Assembly: GCA_023525975.1 (NCBI GenBank)
Contig: CM042039.1
Location: forward strand, 14,538,501 to 14,602,500
DNA from: Smallanthus sonchifolius
Taxonomy: Eukaryota; Streptophyta; Magnoliopsida; Asterales; Asteraceae
DNA: 64,000 bases
Reading direction: 5' to 3'
Every line of letters starts with the position of its first letter. Positions within the stretch are counted from its first letter, which is position 1. This document shows positions 32,980 to 45,185 of this stretch, piece after piece. The notes below the pieces were generated by a model. That model ran no database searches, was not told the origin of the DNA, and worked only from the letters and a program-made list of their open reading frames with translations. Made by a program: the position numbers and the translations under genes.

Positions 32980-34402
32980 CTGGGTTATAACACGCAAATC
33001 GGAACCGGTCTGGTTTCACCGGTTAGATTAATCACAAACTTTAACTATCTTGAAGTTTCTGATCTGATCTGTTTTTTTGGGGCAATTTTTTTATTTATTA
33101 ATTTGGTCGTTTTTTTTATTTTATTTGACCAAATATATTGTCCGTATGTGATTGTGTTGAATATGTAAATCTGGCCCGACCCATGTGATTGAGTTGTTTG
33201 TGTTTATTATTCAGTTTTTGGTTTTATGGTTTTGGCCCACTTTTGATGGCTCAAAGTTGTAATAGAATAGTTTTTTTTTATGTAATGTAATAAAAACCCG
33301 AAGACAAATCTGAAGACGCAACAGGAATCATGGAGTCAGTGGGAGTCATCCAAGACGACTAGATGCACGGAATTCCATCCTTGTGGTTGTTTTAATTTTG
33401 TGGACCCCGTGACCCGTTTGGTCTTGCTAACTGGCTCTAGCAAGATCAAACAAACTTGGCCCTAAAAGATTTACTTATTTATTTGCTTTATGGTTGCTTT
33501 TAATTTTTTATAACTTAAATTTATTATAAACCAACCAAACACCAAACGTTTTAAAAGGAGTTTTAAAATGTCACAATCTGTCACCACAAGTTCTAATTTT
33601 ACAACTTGTAGAATTTTATAAAAATAGCAACTGGCTTGTTTTTATAAAATAAATAAACGCTAAAGTTTTGCAATTTAAACTAAATTTAATTTCAAAACTT
33701 ATAACTTAATAGTTTTCAACTATTAACTTTAACTGGTTATTCAAGTCGCGACAAACTTAGTTTTAATAGGTTATTTAAAATTAAGTGTCCTGATAGATGA
33801 AAGGGTTCATCAAATTTGTCATGACTTTAAATAGTAAAACTGGCTTTTACAACACACGTATGATTTAATCATTCTTTGTGTTTGACCCTATTCGGTAAAC
33901 ACTAAAATTGGAACCCATATTTAAAACAAATGGTCTATGCCATCCTATTATAAGAAACACTTGGAGCATAAAACGAAACATCGGTGTTTGGAGCCATAGC
34001 ACCGCACTGGATGTGTAGTTTATCCTTCCAAGGCGTAAGGGTTTCGTTGACACATCTGGCCCTTCCGCAAGTACCTGTTGTAGGACGACTATTACTTTTC
34101 TCTCTTGTCACATGCCCCAGCTGTCAAGAGATTAAAAGTGGGCATAGATGAGGCTAAACGTATCAATGCATAGACATGTCTTGTCTTAGCGGCCTCATAC
34201 ACGAAAGTTGTGCATCTTTCCACAATTGACACTAATTGTCAGTCTAGTTACCCACTTACTAATGTTGTATGCCAAAGCTACCATTATTGACTGATTTAGC
34301 TAGATTCTCACTCCTTATTCAAATTTATGTAATTGGGTCATAAATTAATAAGGACTTTTCACTTTCTTTATACTAATTTATTTTCTTTGCTTATCTTGAC
34401 AG
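32980..34402 (+). other. Copia leader (untranslated) region
   Basis: About 1.4 kb between the primer site and the gag start. It is AT-rich and has no long open frame. A host-like block at 33950-34260 ('catcggtgtttggagcc..') shows no domain. Confidence 0.6.
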
Positions 34403-37400
34403 ATGTCTACTGAAAATAATAATACTAATAACTCCTTCGCTCTCAAGTCTATCCTTGAGAATGAAAAGCTGGATAACACCAACTTTCTCTCGTGGCAGTG
34501 CAATATGAGAATAGTTCTCAAGATGGCCAAGAAGCTCTATGTTCTCGATGCACCAGTCCCTGAGGCACCCGATGGTAACACGGCTGCCGCTCGTAAGGCC
34601 TGGGAAAAACAAAGAGATGATGCCACTAAGGTGGCCTGTGTTATGCTAGCCTGCATGTCCCGTGAGCTCCAAAAGAGCATGGAGGACCTGAGTGCCTTTG
34701 ACATGATTGAGCAACTTAAGGACATGTTCCTGAAACAAGCCCGACAAGAATGCTATGAAACCATGTCTCAGCTCATTCGTTGCATGATGCAAGAGGGCAC
34801 GCTTGTTAGTGCTCATGTACTTAAGATGAAAGGGTACATCGACCAGATGAACAAACTTGGATATCCCATGAAGGATGGCATGGCTACTGATTTCATCTTA
34901 AACTCTCTCCCAAGCTCCTATGCTCAATTCGTAATGAATTTCAACATGAATGGCTTGGAGAAGACAGTGGTCGAGCTACATGGTGTGCTCAAAACGGCCG
35001 AGATGAATATCCAAGGAAAGAAAAATCAAGTTCTGATGGTCAGATCTGCTGGTGTTAAAAAACCTAACCCCAAGAAAAGAGGTTATAATAGCAAAGGCAA
35101 GAAGAAGGTTAATGTTGCTGCCAAGCCTGCCACCAACAATAACAAGAAAGCTTCAAAAGCACCCCCTCCTGAGGAGCGCCAATGCTTTGAATGCAACAAA
35201 ATGGGGCACTGGAAACGTAACTGTCCTGAATATCTAGCCAAGCTGAAGCTGCAGAGGGCCAGTGGTGAGGGCACCTCTTTAGGTATTCTCATTTATGTTA
35301 TTGAAATTTTTACTGTTTCTAGCAACACATGGGTATTTGATACTGGATGTGGATACCACATCATTAATGTCTTGCAGGAGCCTAAAAGTTGGAGGAAGCT
35401 GAAACAAGGCGACATGGAGCTCATCGTTGGTGATGGGAAAAGAGTACCAATTCTTGCAACTGGAACATATCATCTCTCATGTCCTTCTGGCCTTGTGGTT
35501 GTTTTGAACAATTGTTTGTTTACACCTGGTTTAACCAGAAACATTATTTCAGTTTCTTTATTTTTTGAACAAGGATTTAAGTACGTTTTTAATGGTATTG
35601 CTATTTCTGCCTACTTAAATGATATCTTTTATTTTGAGGCTAAACCTCGAAACGATATTTATGAGATTGACGTTCAAACTGACAATAACATATATAATAT
35701 TTCTAAACGTATCAAATCTGGCATTAATGATACTTTTCTATGGCATTGTCGACTTGGCCACATAAGCAACGCACGCATTAAAAGACTCTAATCCGAGGGA
35801 ATACTTGAACCTACCGGACAGGACTTATTTGATAATTGCGAGTCTTGTTTAGCTGGCAAACTCACAAAGGACCCCTTCACCCATGTTGGTGAACAAGCCA
35901 AGGATCTGCTAGGCCTTATACACACTGATGTATGTGGCCCTTTCAGAACCATGTCTAGAAATCATGAAAGATACTTCGTTTCATTTATTGACAATTATAG
36001 TCGATATGCTTACGTCTATCTTATGAAACAGAAGCATGAAACATTTCAAAACTTCAAAGAGTTTCAAAACGAAGTAGAGAAACAACTCGATAAATCTATT
36101 AAGACACTTTGATCAGATCGAGGTGGCGAGTATCTCAGCTTAGAATTTCTTAATCATCTGAAGGAGCACGGAATTATTTCTCTGCCCACTCCTCCTCGCA
36201 CACCCCAACTTAATAGCGTGAGCAAGAGGAGAAATCGAACCCTACTTACTATGGTTCGATCGATGATGTGTAGAACTAACTTGCCTCACTCCTTCTGGAG
36301 TTATGCTCTTATGACCGCCGCCCGCCTTGTAAATCTGGCACCGACTAAGAAGGTGGACAAAACCTCATATGAGATATGGCACGGGTCTAAACCCAATTTG
36401 TCTTACCTTAGAGTATGGGGATGTGATGCATGTCACCAGTGATTCTGATGACAAGCTCGATCCCAGAAGCGAAAAAGTTGTTTTCGTCGGTTCTACAACA
36501 AAAGCGGATATTATTTCTATCATCCTGATGCAAACCTTGTTTCCATCAAAAGGAAAGGACGCTTTCTCAAGGAAGATCTTCTAAATCGAGGAACCGAAAA
36601 TAATATTATGGATCTTGAAGAAATTCAAGAAACACAAACAACCGCTGAGGAAGTCGGAGCGTCTGATCAACAAGAAGTTGTTGTTGATGAATCAGACATA
36701 AACACAAGCGTTCGCAGAAGTAGCAGGTCTCGTAAAGAACCTAATAGATTCTTGTGGCATCTTGAAGCTTCTAAAGTCTTGTTAGTAGCTGAGTCAAATG
36801 ACAAACCTACAAACTACAAATCTCCTATCTCAGATCCTGAATCCGAGAAATGGCTTGAAGCCATGAACGCCGAGATGCAATCTATGCGAGATAATCAGGT
36901 CTGGGACTTGATTGAACTACCCCCCGGTTCTCGGGCAATAGGGAGCAAATGTATTTTCAAAAGAAAAACCGACATGCATGGTAATGTACAAACCTATAAA
37001 GCCCGGCTAGTTGCAAAGGGTTTCACTCAAACTCAAGGTATTGACTATGATGAAACTTTCTCACCTGTTGCTATGATCAAATCGATCAGGATACTGCTTG
37101 CCATAGCCGCGTACCATGATTACGAGATATGGCAAATGGATGTCAAAACCGCTTTTCTTAATGGACATCTCTCTGAAGATGTCTATATGGTTCAGCCTGG
37201 CTGTTTTGTTGATCCAAAGTATCCTAGTAGGGTCTGCAAACTGAATAAGTCCATTTATGGACTTAAACAGGCATCTCGAAGCTGGAATCTTCATTTTGAT
37301 TAGAAAATCAAAGAATTTGGTTTTGTCAAGAATGAAGATGAGCCTTGTGTTTACAGAAAGGCTAGTGGGAGCACTATATCATTTCTCATCTTGTATGTGG

Positions 37401-38386
37401 ATGATATACTGATCATTGGAAACAACATCCCTGTCCTTGACAAAGTCAAACAATGGTTAGGATCTTGTTTTGCAATGAAGGATCTTGGAGAAGCTTCTTA
37501 CATTCTAGGAATCAAGATCTACAGGGATAGATCTAAGCGGCTTCTAGGGCTAAGTCAGAGTACTTACATAGACAAAATGATGACACGCTTTAGGATGGAA
37601 AACTCCAAGAAAGGAGGTGTTCCGATGACTAAAGGCACTGTGTTGAACAAATCACAATCTCCTTCCACGGACATTGAAATTAAGGAAATGGAAGCAATTC
37701 CATATGCCTTAGCGATTGGTTATATCATGTATGCTATGTTGTGCACTAGACCTGACGTCTCGTATGCTTTAAGCATGACTAGCCGTTTCCAGCAAAGTCC
37801 TGGCATTGCCCATTGGACTGCATTCAAGAACATCCTGAGGTACTTAAGAAGGACCAAAGACATGTTCTTAATATTTGGAGGAGTGAAAGAGGAGCTCACT
37901 GTATGGTGTTACACTGATGCTAGCTTTCAAACTGACCGAGATGACTCTCGCTCACAGTCGGGTTTCGTATTCACTTTTAATGGAGGAGTTGTATCATGGA
38001 AAAGCTCCAAGCAGAGTGTAGTGGCGGATTCAACCACCGAATCTGAGTATATAGCCGCATCAGATGCTGCTAAGGAAGCTGCTTGGATGAAGAAATTCAT
38101 TACTGACCTCGATGTGATTTCGAGTATTCGCCAACCAATCGAGATACTTTGTGATAACACAGGTGCTATGGCTCAAGCCAAAGAGCCCAGATCTCATCAC
38201 AAAGCCAAGCACATTCAAAGGAAGTTCCACTATATATGGGAAATTATGGAACGTGGAGACGTCGTGATAAGCAAAGTAGACACGGATCAAAACCTAGCGG
38301 ACCCGTTTACAAAGCCCATGACTCAGGACAAGCATGATCTTCACAGAGATGCTATTGGTCTTAAATTTGCTATTGATATGTTTTGA
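34403..38386 (+). pseudogene. Copia gag-pol polyprotein, broken by stops and frameshifts
   Basis: The ATG at 34403 (MSTENNNTNN..) opens gag with the Retrotran_gag_2 wording (LDNTNFLSWQCNMRIVLK), a CCHC knuckle (CFECNKMGHWKRNC, about residue 262) and a protease motif WVFDTGCGYHI. The GAG-pre-integrase histidines (WHCRLGHI) follow. Breaks: TAA at 35789-35791, TGA at about 36110 inside the integrase (..KTL-stop-SDRGGEY), frame changes at about 36430 and 36505, and TAG at about 37301. Integrase pieces HTDVCGPF, FIDNYSRY and SDRGGEY are visible. RT spans about 36840-37650 with YVDDI at 37394. RNase H lies at about 37905-38110 (TDASFQTDRDDSRSQSG; VADSTTESEY). The order PR-INT-RT-RH defines Copia. 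Confidence 0.92.
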
Positions 38387-39239
38387 TTTAGTATTTTGAA
38401 TGTGTGAACAATTAAACAGTTGTACTTTTGAATTCTTTTTGGTTTACTGATTTAAATGCAATTCTGAATTCTTATAACTGTGTTCGATTTTAATACGTTT
38501 AATCCATGAATCTTGTATTCTTAATTATCCGTAGTCGGTCAGACTCGTGGGAACGTCTCTGAATTAAGACTTTTCTGAACTTCGGCTCAAGGAGTTGACT
38601 CCGAACTTCACAGGCCTCATTTTGAATGACGTTGGATGTAACTCGCATCAAATCATCTTCATGGATCTTTGTCATAAGATGTTTTGCTATTGATATACTC
38701 ATTAGTATCCTCTGACCTGAGATACGTACTAGAACTGGGGTTTACCAAGAACCATTCTTTAATCACTGTCAAACGCTGTCGCGTAACTGCCAGTCATAAA
38801 GGCTTTGATTAGGAATAGTTCTGAAGTTCAGTGGGAGTTGTATGTAGTCAATAAGGGATTCTGTACTCTTGCATTATATGTAACAGATAAGCATCGTGGC
38901 GCCCTCGTTGATTCAAACAGGTGAAGTGTAAGGCCTTACCCAAACTTACTATGTGTTTGATTGGACCACTTTGATTATTGATCGAGAACAATAATAATTG
39001 AACGCCATATGATAATGAACTAAATCCATGTCTCATTGATTCAATTGATGTTTTATACGGAAAGGATGAATGACAATTATTGCCATAAGTCTATTGTCTT
39101 GCTTTAGTTAGCTGTTACTAACACCGAGATATTTGGTTAATGACTTTAAAACGTCATACCTTGTTAGGGACAGCCATGTGCAGCTAGAGCGCCGCTGACT
39201 GTTTGCGTTGATTTATCGTGGATCGTCCAAGTGGGAGAT
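38387..39239 (+). other. Copia 3' untranslated region and polypurine tract
   Basis: About 850 bp without coding potential. The tract 'aagtgggagat' at 39229-39239 directly precedes the 3' LTR. Confidence 0.75.
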
Positions 39240-40070
39240 TGTTGGATTTTATGGACCGACCCGATGGACAACGCAGCTGACCGAGCTATAACCCGTAAGA
39301 GTTACACCTAGGGCAACGAACATTAAATCCACTTAACCCACTTAACTGGTAATTACGAACGGTTAGCGAGACAATATATATTTATATATATTCGTTAGAC
39401 GGGAATTATTATTTATACTAGTTTATAAATAATAATTTTATATTATTTTAATCTTTCATTAAAACATTAAAAGGGGTTCGGGCTTTACATCTCGTACTAG
39501 ACTTTGGGCCTGAAAACAATTAGTAGGGTTTATAATTATTATATATAATTATAAATCTAATATATGTTTAATGCTTCTAAGGGAGACAGCCGCCAAAAAC
39601 AAGAAGAAAACACAAGAAATTGTTTTTATTCCTTTTGGGCGATTTAGAAGCAGCTAACACGCAAATCGAATTGTTCCTGCTTTGCAAGTTCCGGCCAACC
39701 CCACCCTGTCCCGCCGTCGCCTTTTTCGGCCAGCAGCAATCAGCCGCCGCCACTGCCTTACGAGAATCGGCTATTCCCGGGGCTTCCCGTTTCTCTCGTG
39801 TTGTCAGTTCGTGATCTAGCATCGGTTCGTTGTACCTAGGTGTCTCAACCGGTTAATCATTAACCACTAAGGTATAATTAATCTCATCAGTAGATTGATT
39901 GTTTTTTTGTGTTTGTGTGTTCATAACCAGATCCTGTTCGGTTTGTCAGTGTTGTTAAACACGCATGATTTTATTTTCCGCTGCGTTATTATTAATTAAC
40001 TGAATTAATTAATTTCTCTGTCAAAACCCGTTTTTACAAAAGTCAAACTGATCACCACTGAATCCCAACA
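39240..40070 (+). repeat. 3' LTR of the Copia element
   Basis: Starts TGTTGGATTTTATGG and ends AATCCCAACA. It has the same length as the 5' LTR, and the same palindrome lies at about 39404-39437. Confidence 0.9.
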
Positions 40071-41432
40071 CAAGGTTCTAGTTGAACAACTAAGAAAATG
40101 ATGACTTCATTATGTGCCGGTTTGCTATCATATGGTATGTTCTGTTTATTCAAAACTTTTGGTATTTTGAGAGACTATAACTACATAAAGGTTTTAAATC
40201 ATGCAATTTACAGGTTATACGTATCTATCCTAAAAAATAAATCTAGAAATTGTTGTTAAAAAGGAACAAATGGCTCACGTTGATGAATTTATTACGATAA
40301 ACTAACTTTATATAATAAAGAAATGATTACATTCAAAACTATGATTGGATACCTTGCACGTATCTTCAAACTATACAAACAATTACATAGAAAACCTAGA
40401 AAACAAGCTAATCTAGGAATAGATAGAATCCAAGGAATATACCATTAGGAAATCACCAAAATATTGTTCAAACCGTGATCTCTTAGTTCTTGGTTCCGCA
40501 CAAGGATGTGAGAATTAATGGTTTAACATTTCATTATTTAAGCGTATGATAGTGTCGGAAATATAAGAAAATCTTAGTGATTTAATGTGTATGTAAAAAT
40601 ATGTAACGCGTGTGATGATTGTCAGAAATATAAGAAAATCTTAGTGATTTAATGTGTATGTAAATATATGTAACGCGTGTGATGGTTGTTATATGATGTC
40701 GTAATCATTGTGTAACATTTTGAGAAGTATCATCATACTATAAACAGAAAGGAAATATACATGTGTTATCATTAAATATTAATATGTAGAATAAAAGTTT
40801 ATAAAATCCTATTATAAGTTCCTAATTTTTTTTTTAAATCTTTTCTTCATGTTGCCTACCCTCAACTAGTAGATCTTAGATCTTTTTCTTCATCCTTGTT
40901 TTGTTTGGTTATGATCTCAATAAATTGTTTTTGAAACTCACAAACCTTGAATGATTTTAGAAGACGTTGATCAAGGTTTGAACTCGTTGGAAGAACATTT
41001 TGTTACAATGATTAAATGAATTGTATGATGAAACTAGGATAATGCCGCGGTACGACATGGTTCAAATAGGTGAACAACATCGATCAAATGAAACAAAAGG
41101 CGACGGATGTTGGAATAAAAAATTCCAATCTACAATATGAAATTCTCATAAACATTTAAGTGTTAAGGGGTCATGATGGTTGAGTGGTGTACCCTACAAA
41201 GTGTACCTCACAATCAAAAGGTTGAACTCAAATCCTACATGTTTAATGTTCCGTTGTATTTATCCTAAAACAATCTAGGAATTGTCGTTAAAAAAATAAA
41301 TGAAACCATAAATTATATCATATTTTGAAGGAAACATTGAAAATTTTGATGCTAATTTAGCTTTAGCAATATCAATACGCGTTTTTGTGAAATTAATTAC
41401 GATCATCGTTACATCTATAGTAATTAAAATAT
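40071..41432. repeat. Spacer with a 67-bp tandem duplication
   Basis: A block of about 67 bp with 'gaaatataagaaaatcttag' and 'atatgtaacgcgtgtgatg' occurs twice in tandem at 40555-40688. The rest is AT-rich, with no recognisable gene. Confidence 0.55.
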
Positions 41433-41685
41433 AGAGTAAACTCTGGTTTTAGTCCCTGTGGTTTGCACCAATTCCCTATTTTAGTCCAATCGTTTAAATT
41501 TCTCTTTTTCAGTCACTGTAGTTTTATTTTTGTTCCAATTAAAGCCAGATGGCTAACACCGTTTAATTTTCTGTTAATTTTTTTTTATGAAAAAGATAAA
41601 ATTACCCTTATGACCCACCACCACTATCTTTATCTTCATAAAACCCTAGAAACCCATCTTCAGCAACCACCATCTCCATCTCCGC

Positions 41686-43973
41686 TAGAGGTGTTCAAAA
41701 AAACCGGTTTGATTTTTCAAACCGGTCAAAACCCGAAAACCGGTTCGCCCTAAACCGGTTTAAACCCGGAATAAACCGGCGGTTAGAAACCGGTTTGACC
41801 TTTCCTGATGCAGACCGAGTTAGGGACCGGTTCAGAAAACCGGTTTTTAAACCGGTTCAAACCGGTTTTAAAGAGCCGTTACTCAATGGATTTATAGCCG
41901 TTAGAGTCGAATTTGGCCCTTTTTTTGGCCCCATTTTCACCCTTAAAACACTATAAATAGATGGGGGTGTTTAGGGTTGATCACACATCTCTTTACACTC
42001 TCTAAAACCGCTCAAAAACGCTCTCTAAACTCTCTCAAAGAAAATAACCATGTCAAGTGTTGGTGGTTCCTCAAACGAAGTTAGCGTTGTGGAAATTCGA
42101 CCTACAACGAGAAATCCAGCAATTTGATGCAATTACGATTTATGTTTGTTGTCAAACGGGAAGGAACGTGCTCGGTGCAAGATGTGTGGTGCGTTTTTGG
42201 GGAAAGATTCAAACACTAGTTTGAAAACGCATATGGAAAAATCTTGCCCATCCTTGAATAGAATTCCAAGTGAAGGTCAAGCCTCGATGACAAGCGAATG
42301 AGGAATTTGGAACTTTGATCCAAATATTGTTCGAGATCGAATGGCGAGGTTTGTGATTCAAGAAGGATTGCCGTTCAACCACTTTGACAATCCGCGCTTG
42401 ACAAGGATGATTCAAGAGACACTCCAACCACGTTATCATCAAGTAAGTCGTATCACACTTAGACGAGATTGTATAAAAATGTTAAAAAAAGCAAAAAAAG
42501 AATTAATTTTGGGTTTTGAAAATTTGAAAACCGGTGTAAACTTAACCACCGATGTATGGTCGGCTCCACATAGTATACCAGATTCGTACCTTTGCGTTAC
42601 CGCGCATTGGGTTGATCCCAAAACGTGGCAAATGATGAAACGTACAATCGCGTTTGACTTGTTTGATTATCCACACACCGGCGAAAATTTATTTTATATA
42701 TTATATGGTGTTATAACCGAATTTAAATTACAAAATAAATTTTTTTCAATGTCTTTTGATAATGCATCTAATAATACAAATGAGGTTCAAAAACTAAAAA
42801 TTAAATATAAACCGGTTTGCAACGGCGTTTTTTTTCATAACTTGTGTCGCCGCGTTAAACCCTACCATAAATGTTTTCGGGGTTGAAACGTTGATTGATA
42901 GAATTACTTACGCTTTGAATTTGGATAGTGAAGACATCCATTTTACATAAGGCACAAAAACATATTTTAACAAATGTTTACAAGATTTATTTGATGTTTA
43001 TTTACATAAATATGGTACAACTCCGACTCCACATAATACAATGGGTACATCATCAAGTGGTAGCTCGAGAGATGTTAATTTGAATTTATATAACAAAATG
43101 TTAAATGAATTTAGTAAACGGACTCGAGGTACCACCCCGAGTAGCGAACTCGGAAGGTATATTGGCACAAACTTTTTAGCGTTTATGCCTCCTACCGTTT
43201 TTAAGGAGTTTGATATTTTGGCTTGGTGGAAAAAAAACGAAGCTTCGTTTCCGATTCTTTCCGCCATGGCCGGTGATGTACTAACAGTCCAAGCTTCCAC
43301 GGTAGCTTCGGAATCCGCGTTTTCTTTTAGTGGCAGAGTCTTATCGATACGAAGGACTAGACTCACCCCCCTAGCGATGAAAATGTGCATTTGCTTGAAG
43401 GACCATTTGGATGCGATGGATAGGATACAAGACCAAACTTCTCTCGAAGACGAAATTCAAGCCGAAGAAATCATACACAACGAGGTTGATCTTGGAATAT
43501 CCGAACCAGTCACCGATGAAGAACTAGCCAAAGATGCAAGGCTACGAAGCTCCAGTTCCGAAGACAACGCACAAGATTAATCAATCAATATTCCAAAAAA
43601 TAAAAATATATATTGTCATTTGTAATGTTTTACAATTTTATAATTTTATCTTGTCATGTTTTTTAATTTTCGAACATTCCAAATATTAATAAACGTTGCA
43701 CTTTATGTTCTATATTTGTTATATTTTTTTTTTGAATTTTTATTAAAAATATCGAATTTATTTGAATTTATTCAATTTTTTTAATTAAAACCGGTTTAAC
43801 ACACAAACCGATTTCAACTCAACCCTAACCGGTTTAACAGGTTAGGGATTTCCTTGCCTCCAAACCGGGTTAACCCGAACCGGTTTAGGGCCAAACCGGT
43901 TTTGACTTTCCGTTGACCAAACCGGGTCGGGTTTGAACCGGTTCGGGTTAAAAAACCGTTTTGTGCACCTCTA
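41686..43973 (+). mobile_element. hAT (Ac-like) transposon with internal deletion
   Basis: Ends are TAGAGGTGTTCAAAAAAACC at 41686 and, inverted, ..GTTTTGTGCACCTCTA at 43973. Flanks ATCTCCGC (41678-41685) and ATCTCCGG (43974-43981) form an 8-bp duplication with one difference. Near both ends are many 'aaaccggttt' repeats (41700-41880; 43790-43950), a subterminal pattern. A decayed transposase is inside. Confidence 0.88.
42050..43580 (+). pseudogene. hAT transposase (BED, RNase H-like, dimerisation domain), decayed
   Basis: The ATG at 42050 gives MSSVGGSSNEVSVVEIRPTT, then a TGA at about 42126. A BED-type finger follows (CKMCGAFLGK..LKTHMEKSC), a second stop at about 42299, then a long frame with the RNase H-like start (TTDVWSAPHSIPDSYLCVTA) and SMSFDNASNNTNEV. 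After ..FFHNLCRRVKPYHK the frame ends at 42886, and the middle of the catalytic region is missing. From 43041 the C-terminal dimerisation segment is intact (LAWWKKNEASFPILSAMAGD, ASTVASESAFSFSGRVLS) to the stop at 43578. A working hAT transposase needs the missing middle, so this copy is inactive. Confidence 0.88.
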
Positions 43974-44220
43974 ATCTCCGGTGCCAAAAACCGCCTTGCT
44001 GCCTCGCACCGTCTGCGACCCTGATGCCTCCATCTCCGGTGCCAAAAATAGATCTGGTGTGTTTGAGGTTGGTGGTGGTGTAGACGTGGTTCGATTGAGA
44101 AGTGGGGCAACAGATCTGGGTGAAGAAACATATCTGGTTGAAGAAACATATCATGGAGGGGGATGGTGACGGTGGCAGTGGCTTTCAAAGGGTGGGGCAA
44201 CTGATCTGGTTTTTTCAGAT

Positions 44221-44609
44221 CTGATTTACAAGACAGCATTGTTTCTGGTTTTATTCCTGAGTCTTTGAGTTCATGTGTTTCTCTTAATGAAATAAACCTA
44301 GCCGGAAATTTGTTATCCGGCCAAATTCCGGCGAGTTTGGGCTCTTTAGCAAGCTTGAACTCGTTAAACCTATCCGGTAACAAGCTATCGGGAGTGATAC
44401 CGGCGAGTTTGACATCGTTAAAGTTGACCCTTATTGACTTGTCAAACAACATGTTGATTGGGCGTGTGCCGCAGCCTTTGTTATTGGTGGCTTACAATGG
44501 CAGCTTCTCCGGAAACCCAGGGTTGTGTGCTGACCGGAGTAAAGTTCTCCCGGAATGTTCACCGGTTTCTCACAAGTCCGGTCAGGTTAAAGTTGTTGTG
44601 TACTCGTGA
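44221..44609 (+). pseudogene. LRR receptor-like kinase gene fragment (RLK7/IKU2-like), last LRRs
   Basis: Translation ..DSIVSGFIPESLSSCVSLNE continues INLAGNLLSGQIPASLGS and SLNSLNLSGNKLSGVIPAS, then LTLIDLSNNMLIGRVPQPL and YNGSFSGNPGLC, ending KVVVYS-stop. These are the last plant-type LRRs (LxxLxLxxNxLSGxIP) and the 'SFSGNPGLC' cap before the transmembrane helix of LRR-XI kinases. Family resemblance to RLK7/HAIKU2 is from memory. Signal peptide, earlier repeats, membrane segment and kinase are absent. It directly abuts MULE-like repeat DNA, which suggests capture or a truncated duplicate. Open reading over about 125 codons indicates a rather recent event. Confidence 0.75.
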
Positions 44610-45185
44610 ACGACATCATCAAAGGTATCATTAATCATCACTAAAAAATATTTGTGTTCTATATAATTATGAATACAGTGTTAATGATTCTGATTAGGGA
44701 TGACAATGGGATCAGTATTGGTAATCTCAGTCTCATACCCGATCGTAAACCTTGTAATACCCGTTGGGTATTAAGTATACTCGTTAGCTGGTGTCAGATG
44801 AATGAGCTTAAGTCTAAATGTTTACTATTATGATGCAGTATATTCCTTCAGATGCCTAAAAAGTATTTCTAAAAGGTATTATGGTGTGAGAATTATAAAA
44901 TCCAAAAATGATCATCTAGGTTTTACACAGAGATGGTATTTTGGTAACTATATCATTGCCTACTAAAACAAAAGACAATAATACTTTCGACTCGCAGAGT
45001 TATTATATACACATATGCATACGGCATACCTTCAACTTAAACCTGAAAGTGCTGCAGATCCTATGTCCAGCCATGATGATTATGAAAGATTTCCGGTGCA
45101 GATAGTACTCAAGGAGATAAACCGGCATCCTTTGTTATTTTGGATCGCGTGCAGTAATGATCTGATACTGATCGGGGCAAAGAAA
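44610..45185. other. Spacer downstream of the kinase gene
   Basis: Likely holds the 3' UTR of the kinase gene just below 45186 (minus strand). At 44698-44760 'agggatgacaatggga' resembles the end of a hAT-like repeat. No other gene is visible. Confidence 0.4.

Larger units (their letters stand above)
32136..40070 (+). mobile_element. Ty1/Copia retrotransposon, complete in structure, gag-pol decayed
   Basis: Equal LTRs of 831 bp (32136-32966 and 39240-40070), an iMet-type primer site, a 1.4-kb leader, gag-PR-INT-RT-RH and a polypurine tract. Flanks are CAAGC and CAAGG, a 5-bp duplication with one difference. By eye the LTRs differ at roughly 35-40 sites, so this insertion is several times older than the Tekay element. 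The wording of RT-RH (GLSQSTYIDK..; IGYIMYAMLCTRPDVSYAL) suits the Angela/Tork group; the lineage is an inference. Confidence 0.92.
41433..44220. mobile_element. MULE-like repeat arm, split by a hAT element
   Basis: The left part (41433-41685) starts agagtaaactctggtttt and contains 'agtccctgtggtttgcacc' and 'aaagccagatggctaacacc', like the arm at 8448. It is interrupted at 41686 and resumes at 43974 with repeated phrases 'ctccggtgccaaaaa' and 'acagatctgggtgaagaaac'. A right arm is not evident, so the outer end is unclear. Confidence 0.5.
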
